From the NCBI GenBank assembly GCA_900547645.1, contig URHP01000010.1, forward strand, positions 1 to 33,521: a stretch of 33,521 bases of DNA. The letters run 5' to 3'. Under the pieces are notes generated by a model that searched no databases, was not told the origin of the DNA, and worked only from the letters and a program-made list of their open reading frames with translations. Below, in pieces: positions 27,367 to 33,521 of the stretch. The translations under genes were made by a program, and so were the position numbers. This DNA comes from an uncultured Eubacteriales bacterium. Its GTDB lineage: Bacteria > Bacillota > Clostridia > Christensenellales > Borkfalkiaceae. Position 1 is the first letter of the stretch; every line of letters starts with the position of its first letter.

Positions 27367-28260
27367 ATGCCGCAATACGGAAAGATCATCGCAAGGCTCA
27401 GAAAAGAAAACAATATGACGCAGGCGGAAATGGGCGCAAGGCTCAACGTCACATTTCAGGCGGTCAGCAAATGGGAAAACGATCAGTCGCAGCCCGACTT
27501 TGCAACCATGAATGAGATCGCGAAACTGTTTCACGTCCCCCTGACCGTATTCCTGGAAGAAGATGAATCCGCAGACGAGGCGGCGGCAGCCGCGCCATCC
27601 GCAGAGGAAGGTCCGAAAAAAGAGGAAGAAACTGCTATCGGATACTGTTCGGTATGCGGCAATGCGGTTTATGAGAGCACGCTCGGACAGCAGCACCCGG
27701 AACTTCTGTGCAGGGAATGCGTCGCTTCTTTCCGGCGCAATCAGGCAGAAGCCCGCCGCCGCGCGGAAGCGGAAGCCAAACGCCGGCAGATGGAAGCCGA
27801 ACGAAAGGCAAAACAGGCACAGGCGCGGGCGGAATTCCTAAGAGAAGAGGCAAGAAGAAAACGCAACAAGGGACTGATCTGGGGCGGCGTCATCGGCGGG
27901 ATCCTGCTGCTGATTTTTCTGATCAGCGTCATCTCCTCCTCCCAGGGACAACTGTGGGAAGGCATCCTCGGTTCCGTACTGATCGCCGTCTCTGGCTTTG
28001 CGTTTACGGCACAGATGATTTGGGGCGGATTTGTACGCAGCACATTTTCATACGGCGGAGCGATCATCGGCACTCCCGGCGTCATCTTTACACTCGATCT
28101 GGACGGCATCCTCTTTCTGATTGGCGTCAAACTGCTGTTTGCCGTCATCCGTTTCATTGTCTATCTGCTGACAACGCTATTTTTCGCCTGCGTTGCCTTC
28201 ATTTGCAGTCCTTTTACTTTTGTACCTGCCCTCATTCGCATGAACCGCGCAGGCGCATGA
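27367..28260 (+). CDS. Membrane-anchored XRE-family regulator with zinc ribbon
   Basis: A 297-residue protein. Residues 6-62 are an XRE helix-turn-helix (MTQAEMGARLNVTFQAVSKWENDQSQPD has the usual Q, V, SKWE positions). An acidic linker leads to a zinc ribbon with Cys94-x2-Cys97 and Cys115-x2-Cys118, then a highly charged helix (about 122-168, probable coiled coil), then four hydrophobic segments (about 169-191, 197-222, 228-250, 252-290). The DNA-binding domain would thus be tethered to the inner face of the membrane. This suggests a one-component sensor of envelope state or metal. It is followed after 31 bp by a lipoprotein gene it may control. Confidence 0.85.
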   Translation: MPQYGKIIARLRKENNMTQAEMGARLNVTFQAVSKWENDQSQPDFATMNEIAKLFHVPLTVFLEEDESADEAAAAAPSAEEGPKKEEETAIGYCSVCGNAVYESTLGQQHPELLCRECVASFRRNQAEARRRAEAEAKRRQMEAERKAKQAQARAEFLREEARRKRNKGLIWGGVIGGILLLIFLISVISSSQGQLWEGILGSVLIAVSGFAFTAQMIWGGFVRSTFSYGGAIIGTPGVIFTLDLDGILFLIGVKLLFAVIRFIVYLLTTLFFACVAFICSPFTFVPALIRMNRAGA

Positions 28261-28291
28261 CCATATCGGAAATCATTATCAGGAGGAATAT

Positions 28292-30133
28292 ATGAAAAAA
28301 GCAATCAGAATCCTCTGTCTGCTCGCCATGGCAGCGATGATGGCAGTCGGCTTTGCCGCCTGCGATCAGTCGGGAAACGGCGATCAGTCGCAGGGCGATC
28401 AAACGCCTTCGGACGAAAAGCAGACCTTCACGGGGATCTCCTTTGAAGACCGTACCGTCACCTACGACGGGAGCGAACACAGCCTTACGATCGAGGGCGA
28501 ACTTCCCGAAAATGCACAGGTCGTGTACGAAAACAACACGGCGACCAATGCGGGAACCTATCAAGCAACCGCCACGCTGTCCGCCGAAAATTATCAAACG
28601 CTGGAACTTTCCGCCACGCTCACCATCGAAAAGGCGACCTTTACGGGCATCACTTTCGAAGGCGATACCGTCATTTACGACGGCAAAGCACACAGCCTTG
28701 CGATTTCGTCCGAAGCCGAACTTCCCGCAGGGACGACGGTTACATACCGCAACAACGATCAGACGGAGGGCGGCGAATACACGGTGACCGCCATCGTCTC
28801 CAACCCCAACTACGAGACGCTGGAACTGACCGCAACGCTCTATATCCGCACCCTTGCGGACGCAAAGGACATCATCGACAATCTGCTCTCCCGCCCCGAT
28901 GCATGGAGCTTTCTGCCCGAAGCCTTCCTTCCCGAAAACATGGCGTATGACCGCATGCCCGTCAGCGACTTTACGACGGCGGTCAATGTAAGCGCCATCG
29001 GAAAGCGTTCGATCGGGAAACAGCTCAACGTCGTATACGACATCATGAATACCATGCAAACGGTGCTTTCTGCAACGGACACGGTGTTCATGGCGGGAGA
29101 AGCGATCGCCGCCGTATACCAGACCTTTATCAACGACAACCCCGATTCCTACAACGAATTTACGGGAAGCGTTGCGATCGGAAACGTCACGTTTTCCATG
29201 AAGGTCGCCCTGCAGGATCAGGCAAGCGTTCTGCTGCTGGGCAACGACACGGTCAATATAGAACTGCGCGCAGACAGCGCATCCAACCTCAACAGCGGCA
29301 GGATCCAGCTGACGGACGGCGCGGTGCTCAAATACGAAGCGACGGACAGTTCTTTAAAACTTGCGATCAATGCCGAGATTTCCGCAGTGCAGGTCGCGCA
29401 GATGCTTGAATTTGTGCGCAGCGAAGACAGCGTGACGGGCTACCTGCACGAATATTACGGCGTAGGCAGCGCCGCGATCAAGACGACGGCGCTCATCACA
29501 AGCGACGAAGACTACACGATCGTGACGGGCAACAAGCGCGAATCGGACGATCTTCTGATCGAAGCATACGAGGAAGTGTACGATTCCCGGACAGGCAACT
29601 ATATCGGCGCGGAAGTGGCAGAGACGGTAAAAGCAGTGGATTACGATACGCTGTGGTTCCCGCTCGACGACGTGCAGGGCTTTTCGACGGTGCGCGCCGT
29701 GGAAGATCCCGACGCGACGCCGCTCGTCGGAAACTCCCATCTCGTCTATGTGAACGGAAGTTCCGACGTGTTCGAAACAAAAAACATCGGCGGTCTGGGG
29801 CTGGACATGCTCTCCCGCAGATTCGACATTGAAATGAAGGAAGTCTGGTACGTTGTTGCAGAGCAGGACGGCGAAGAGATCACTTACTCCACGCAGAAAA
29901 CGCTCATCCCCATGCTGTTCGTACAGAAACAGTCGCTGTCCGATTTTGCCGAAGACGTGACCGAGAAAAACGATTCCGTAACGAATGCCGCACTTCCCGC
30001 AACTTCCCCCATCACGGCGCCTTTCACGGCATCCAAAGAGACCTATCTCGCCCTGAAAGAGCTGATCACCTATGAACAGATCCAGAGCTTCATCGGAGAA
30101 AAAGATCCGTTCTTTTCCGATACCGCACAATAA
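28292..30133 (+). CDS. Surface lipoprotein with two MBG-like repeats
   Basis: A 613-residue lipoprotein (MKKAIRILCL..., FAAC, Cys24) with AGGAGG directly before the ATG. After a linker rich in D, Q and G come two about 70-residue MBG-like (Ig-fold) repeats at 45-113 and 116-185; both read TFTGIxFExxTVxYDGxxHSLxI, a NxxTxxGxYxxTA strand and YxTLELxATLxI. The remaining 420 residues are unrecognised, rich in strands, with no catalytic motif visible. MBG domains are known from surface adhesins. It likely sits on the outer face of the cytoplasmic membrane, co-transcribed with the membrane-bound regulator. Confidence 0.85.
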   Translation: MKKAIRILCLLAMAAMMAVGFAACDQSGNGDQSQGDQTPSDEKQTFTGISFEDRTVTYDGSEHSLTIEGELPENAQVVYENNTATNAGTYQATATLSAENYQTLELSATLTIEKATFTGITFEGDTVIYDGKAHSLAISSEAELPAGTTVTYRNNDQTEGGEYTVTAIVSNPNYETLELTATLYIRTLADAKDIIDNLLSRPDAWSFLPEAFLPENMAYDRMPVSDFTTAVNVSAIGKRSIGKQLNVVYDIMNTMQTVLSATDTVFMAGEAIAAVYQTFINDNPDSYNEFTGSVAIGNVTFSMKVALQDQASVLLLGNDTVNIELRADSASNLNSGRIQLTDGAVLKYEATDSSLKLAINAEISAVQVAQMLEFVRSEDSVTGYLHEYYGVGSAAIKTTALITSDEDYTIVTGNKRESDDLLIEAYEEVYDSRTGNYIGAEVAETVKAVDYDTLWFPLDDVQGFSTVRAVEDPDATPLVGNSHLVYVNGSSDVFETKNIGGLGLDMLSRRFDIEMKEVWYVVAEQDGEEITYSTQKTLIPMLFVQKQSLSDFAEDVTEKNDSVTNAALPATSPITAPFTASKETYLALKELITYEQIQSFIGEKDPFFSDTAQ

Positions 30134-30141
30134 CCGCACAT

Positions 30142-30184
30142 AAAAAACCCGGTCTGCATCAAGTCGTGCAGACCGGGTTTTTTT
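30142..30184. terminator. Bidirectional rho-independent terminator
   Basis: CCCGGTCTGCA pairs perfectly with TGCAGACCGGG (11 bp) around an 8-nt loop, flanked by six A on one side and seven T on the other. It ends the rightward lipoprotein transcript (stop 8 bp before) and the leftward transporter transcript (stop 8 bp beyond). Confidence 0.95.
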
Positions 30185-30191
30185 ATAACGT

Positions 30192-31370
30192 CTATGCGAA
30201 AATGAGCTGATTGAGGTACCCCGTGCCGATGAGCACGGCAAGGAAGGAAAAATTGATGAGGGAAAACAGACCGAGATAGCGCAGCGTTTTCCCCGGCTGA
30301 CGGCGGCGGAATTCTCCCAGCGTGATCAGGCTTGCCAGCGACGCCACAGGCGTACCGAGTCCGCCGATGTTCACGGCAACGAGCAGGTTGTGGTAATCGC
30401 CCGTAAAGCGCGAGAGCAGCACCGCGGACGGCACATTGCTGATGATCTGACAGGATGCCGTGCCGACAAGCAGCGCGGACGCGCCGACGAGCGCGCTCAG
30501 AAAGGTACGTACTTCGGGGATGCGCGAAAGATTGCCCGAAAAGATAAAAAACGCGCAGAAGGTGAGCAGCAGCCCGTAATCGACGTGCAAAAAGGCGCGC
30601 GGTTCCAGAATGAGCAGCGCCGCCGTCACCACGACAAGCCCCACCCAGAAAGGAAATACGCGGAACACGATCATCACCGAGAGCGCAAACAGCACAAAGT
30701 AGACGATCATGCGCCAAAGGGCGGGCGCCTGCGCGGGCGGCGTTTGCAGGGAAACGGGTTCGGGTTTTATGACCATGCACGTTCCCGCGATCAACACGAA
30801 CGCCACGGCAAACGGCAGCGCCATGATTGCAAAAAATTCGCCCGCGCCGATGGAATAATAGGAATACAGATAGAGGTTCTGCGGATTTCCGAACGGCGTG
30901 AGCATGCCCCCGAGGTTCGCGGCAACATTCTGCATGATGAACACAAAGGCGGTGTGCTGCTCCTTCTTGCAGGATGAAAGCACATAGTACCCAAGCGGCA
31001 GAAAGGTGACGAGCGCCATGTCGTTTGCCATGACCATGGATCCGAAATAGGTGACAAAGACGAGCGCGAACGTCACACGGCGCATATTGCCGAACGCCGT
31101 AACGATCTTTGCGGAGAGCCACTCGAAAAAGCGGCGCTCCTTCAGCGCACTGACAACGGCAAGCGTACAAAAGAGGCAGGAGAGCGTGTCAAGATCAAAA
31201 TAGTCGCCGTAGCCCGCATCCGGAGGCACAAAAAAACACGTTACCGCCGCCGCCACAATGGCAACGAGCAGGACAACGTGGCTCTTGAGCTCCCCGACAA
31301 GCGTCCGTCCAAAGGTATGTTTTGAAAGTTGCGGCTGCGTTTCGTCCATAGCGGCATGCGTTTCGTCCAT
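30192..31370 (-). CDS. SLC13/ArsB-type ion transporter
   Basis: A membrane protein of the ion transporter (IT) superfamily, about 392 residues with 10-11 hydrophobic helices. Family marks are the two hairpin segments: MANDMALVTFLPL with NVAANLGGMLTPFGNPQNLYLYSYY, and QIISNVPSAVLLSRF with VNIGGLGTPVASLASLITL, each with the conserved N/P/G pattern of SLC13, ArsB and CitM. The transported ion (dicarboxylate, citrate, arsenite, sodium/proton) cannot be decided. The start is uncertain: ATG at 31370 or 31349, both within a 21-bp tandem repeat, or TTG at 31409; no convincing ribosome site precedes any of them. Confidence 0.85.
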   Translation of the reverse strand: MDETHAAMDETQPQLSKHTFGRTLVGELKSHVVLLVAIVAAAVTCFFVPPDAGYGDYFDLDTLSCLFCTLAVVSALKERRFFEWLSAKIVTAFGNMRRVTFALVFVTYFGSMVMANDMALVTFLPLGYYVLSSCKKEQHTAFVFIMQNVAANLGGMLTPFGNPQNLYLYSYYSIGAGEFFAIMALPFAVAFVLIAGTCMVIKPEPVSLQTPPAQAPALWRMIVYFVLFALSVMIVFRVFPFWVGLVVVTAALLILEPRAFLHVDYGLLLTFCAFFIFSGNLSRIPEVRTFLSALVGASALLVGTASCQIISNVPSAVLLSRFTGDYHNLLVAVNIGGLGTPVASLASLITLGEFRRRQPGKTLRYLGLFSLINFSFLAVLIGTGYLNQLIFA

Positions 31371-31377
31371 AGCGGCA
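31336..31377. repeat. 21-bp tandem duplication covering the transporter start codon
   Basis: A 21-bp unit is repeated exactly (31336-31356, 31357-31377). In the transporter frame each copy encodes a seven-residue unit containing AAMDET, so the gene has two equivalent ATG codons. The unit is a multiple of three, so the frame is kept. Confidence 0.9.
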
Positions 31378-31492
31378 TTATTTATATACCTTTTTGTGAA
31401 AAAACGCAAGCGGAATGCACCCGCAATTTTTCTTTTTTATCGTCCCCTTCCCGGTTTTTACGCTTGCCGCCGTTCTGCCATATATAAAAATG

Positions 31493-31511
31493 TTACCCCG
31501 GTTTGGGGTAA
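31493..31511. promoter_or_regulatory. Perfect inverted repeat TTACCCC-N5-GGGGTAA upstream of the Cys-rich gene pair
   Basis: Seven-base arms TTACCCC and GGGGTAA around GGTTT. It lies in the divergent intergenic region between the transporter and the small Cys-rich genes, upstream of the latter's promoter. The form (A/T-flanked C-run, spacer, G-run) is like operators of the CsoR/RcnR/FrmR family, which respond to copper, nickel, formaldehyde or sulfide. No such regulator gene is in the window, so that is a lead only. Confidence 0.6.
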
Positions 31512-31534
31512 TTAGATAAATTTTTAGTAAAAAG

Positions 31535-31543
31535 TGATATGAT
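31535..31543 (+). promoter_or_regulatory. Extended -10 promoter for the Cys-rich gene pair
   Basis: TGATATGAT, that is TGn plus TATGAT, lies 30 bp before the ATG at 31573. No good -35 box is found at 16-18 bp, which fits an extended -10 promoter that may need help from a protein bound at the upstream repeat. Confidence 0.5.
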
Positions 31544-31572
31544 TATCTCAAATCAATTAAAGGAGTTTTTTT

Positions 31573-31860
31573 ATGGAACAAAAGACGACCAAATGCAGTT
31601 TTTGCCGCTTTTTTGAAGGGTATTACACCAAGGGCTTGATACACTTCACCCGCAAAGACTGCGGCATGTGCTGCAAACACAACGCGATCATGAAAAACGG
31701 CGACACGTGCGCCGAATTTGCGCTCAGACACAGACCTTGGCGCATGCCGCAGCGCACGATCGAACGCAGTTTGCAGCAAATTCTGACGCAGCTTGCCGTA
31801 CTCCGGCAGATCATACAGGAACACGAGGAAGAGGAGCGGCTTTGGCATGAACAATTCTGA
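31573..31860 (+). CDS. Small Cys-rich protein, putative metal-binding, paralogue 1
   Basis: A 95-residue protein with no signal peptide or membrane helix. Cysteines are at 8, 11, 30, 33, 34 and 46, in the frame C-x2-C-R-x-F-E-x2-Y-x-K-G-x3-F-x7-C-x12-C. The C-terminal half is a charged helix (RTIERSLQQILTQLAVLRQI). AAAGGAG stands about 8 nt before the ATG. It overlaps the next gene, which encodes a diverged copy of the same Cys module. I do not recognise the family; zinc or another metal in the Cys4 site is the likely use. Confidence 0.8.
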   Translation: MEQKTTKCSFCRFFEGYYTKGLIHFTRKDCGMCCKHNAIMKNGDTCAEFALRHRPWRMPQRTIERSLQQILTQLAVLRQIIQEHEEEERLWHEQF

Positions 31861-32116
31861 AGAACAATGCAAAAGCTGCGGTGGCTGCCGCAGCTTTGAA
31901 CGCATCTACCGAAAGGGATGCCGTCAGTTTTTCGAAACACAATCGGGCTTCTGCGCCGAACAAGATCAAAAAATCGTACAGGAAAGCGACGCGTGCGGGC
32001 GTTTTCAGCCACGCGGACATGAGACGGTCCGTGTGCGCGCCGCCGATGTGAACGAAGCGATGGAAGCAGCAAAAGCGCTGCAAGGCTGGCTGTGCAAAAA
32101 AACGATCACTTTTTGA
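31847..32116 (+). CDS. Small Cys-rich protein, putative metal-binding, paralogue 2
   Basis: An 89-residue protein starting at ATG 31847 with AGAGGAG 10 nt upstream, 14 bp inside the end of paralogue 1, so translation is probably coupled. Cysteines are at 8, 11, 14, 25, 36 and 50; Cys11, 14, 36 and 50 match Cys8, 11, 33 and 46 of paralogue 1, within the shared C-x2-C-R-x-F-E-x2-Y-x-K-G pattern. The tail (VRAADVNEAMEAAKALQGWL) is different and looks helical. Its 3' end overlaps the convergent repressor gene by 11 bp. Function unknown. Confidence 0.78.
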   Translation: MNNSEEQCKSCGGCRSFERIYRKGCRQFFETQSGFCAEQDQKIVQESDACGRFQPRGHETVRVRAADVNEAMEAAKALQGWLCKKTITF

Positions 32117-32405
32117 GGAAAAAGGCGATTTCGTCGGCGACCTCACGGAACGCCGGTTTGTTCAGCGAATAGATGAGCGTCTGCGCGCGGCGCTCATAGA
32201 CCACCAATCCGCTTTCGCGCAGCACCGAAAGATGATGCGAAACGGTGGCGCCCGAAAGTTCGAACTGATCGGCGATCTCCCCCGCCGTGTGCGGACGGTG
32301 TTTGAGCATGGTCAGGATCTCCCGCCGCGTCCTGTCGGAAAGGGCTTCCCATGCGTCCGCCGTGCGTTTTTTGCGCGTTTTTACGCCTTTTCCCGCGGTT
32401 TCCAT
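32106..32405 (-). CDS. ArsR/SdpR-family winged-helix repressor
   Basis: A 99-residue protein with an ArsR-type winged helix: WEALSDRTRREILTMLK, TAGEIADQFELSGATVSHHLSVLRESGLV, then the wing YERRAQTLIYSLN. There are no cysteines, so the classic metal sites of SmtB/ArsR are absent; this matches SdpR-like members that sense by protein or other signals. AGGAG stands 6 nt before the ATG. The promoter carries two copies of one palindrome, which indicates autorepression. The 3' end overlaps the Cys-rich paralogue 2 on the other strand by 11 bp. Confidence 0.92.
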   Translation of the reverse strand: METAGKGVKTRKKRTADAWEALSDRTRREILTMLKHRPHTAGEIADQFELSGATVSHHLSVLRESGLVVYERRAQTLIYSLNKPAFREVADEIAFFLKK

Positions 32406-32417
32406 GTGTTTCTCCTG

Positions 32418-32439
32418 TATTTCGAATAATTTCTAAATA
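32418..32439. promoter_or_regulatory. Operator 1 of the ArsR/SdpR-type gene
   Basis: TATTTCGAA-TAAT-TTCTAAATA, eight of nine paired per arm. It covers the expected transcription start, between the -10 box and the ribosome site, and matches operator 2 in arms and spacing. Confidence 0.75.
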
Positions 32440-32440
32440 T

Positions 32441-32469
32441 AGGATAGCATGCTTTGCGCGGTCTGTCAA
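32441..32469 (-). promoter_or_regulatory. Promoter of the ArsR/SdpR-type repressor
   Basis: Perfect TTGACA (32469-32464), 17-bp spacer, TATCCT (32446-32441) with TGC extended -10. It is bracketed by the two operators. Confidence 0.85.
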
Positions 32470-32470
32470 G

Positions 32471-32500
32471 TATTTATTTAGAATTCCTTCGAAATAAATA
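32471..32500. promoter_or_regulatory. Operator 2 of the ArsR/SdpR-type gene
   Basis: A 30-bp palindrome directly upstream of the -35 box: arms TATTTATTTAGAA and TTCGAAATAAATA around TTCC, 12 of 13 paired. Its core TATTTAGAA-N4-TTCGAAATA is the same element as operator 1. Confidence 0.8.
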
Positions 32501-32532
32501 AAATTCACACGGACGCGCACGGGACACAGTAC

Positions 32533-32558
32533 AAAAAAACGGGCTTACGCCCGTTTTT

Positions 32559-32559
<1 letters not shown>
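32533..32559. terminator. Terminator after the RsgI-like gene
   Basis: ACGGGC pairs with GCCCGT around TTAC, flanked by A- and T-runs on both sides. The T-run touches the stop codon (32559-32561) of the leftward gene. Confidence 0.9.
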
Positions 32560-33489
<930 letters not shown>

Positions 33490-33521
33490 CTGTCTCTTAT
33501 ACACATCTCCGAGCCCACGAG
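33490..33521. other. Nextera transposase adapter (sequencing artefact)
   Basis: CTGTCTCTTATACACATCT (33490-33508) is the Tn5 mosaic end used in Nextera libraries, followed by CCGAGCCCACGAG, the start of the read-2 adapter. Its minus-strand translation is MGSEMCIRDR, a well-known false N-terminus in metagenome proteins. This stretch is not genomic. Confidence 0.98.

Overview
The window looks like a contig from a Gram-positive, gut-type Clostridia genome (Bacillota, possibly Christensenellales; this placement is inference). The basis is: lipoproteins with short MKK-type signal peptides, strong AGGAGG ribosome sites, sigma-A promoters with TGn extended -10 elements, a HelD-type RNA polymerase recycling ATPase, an RsgI-like anti-sigma factor, and a CUT1 sugar transporter with no dedicated ATPase. 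Coding DNA is GC-rich and intergenic DNA is AT-rich. The right end (33490-33521) is not genomic: it is Nextera transposase adapter, so the last gene is cut there. The left end lies inside an IS30-family transposase.

Layout. 1-~364: 3' end of an IS30 element. 394-14102 (minus strand): a seven-gene glycan-use operon, transcribed as solute-binding lipoprotein, two MalF/MalG-type permeases, a 1263-residue CBM9-like/carboxypeptidase-regulatory-like surface lipoprotein, two GH43-like surface lipoproteins and a cytoplasmic GH2 hydrolase. It has one clear promoter (14205-14233) bracketed by two operator-like palindromes. 14404-19860 (minus): a type IIA topoisomerase pair (ParE/ParC-like) followed by a winged-helix regulator with an unrecognised C-terminal domain, closed by a terminator; this regulator is the natural candidate controller of the glycan operon. 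20043-23834 (minus): two complete ABC-2 exporters in one overlapping four-gene transcript. 23997-27034 (minus): HelD-like ATPase overlapping a YjjG-like HAD phosphatase.

27367-30133 (plus): a membrane-bound XRE regulator with a zinc ribbon, then a lipoprotein with two MBG-like repeats, preceded by tandem extended -10 promoters. 30192-31370 (minus): an SLC13/ArsB-type membrane transporter. 31573-32116 (plus): two overlapping small Cys-rich paralogues. 32106-32405 (minus): an ArsR/SdpR-type repressor with two copies of one operator around its promoter. 32559-33489 (minus): an RsgI-like protein ending in 21 aspartates.

How the parts fit. Surface GH43 enzymes and the multi-module lipoprotein would bind and trim a plant-type polysaccharide. 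The binding protein and permeases would import the oligosaccharides using an ATPase encoded elsewhere, and the GH2 enzyme would finish the breakdown in the cytoplasm. I did not find a CRISPR array, prophage, tRNA or rRNA. The least explained items are the small Cys-rich pair, the regulator with its new-looking sensor domain, and the multi-module lipoprotein.
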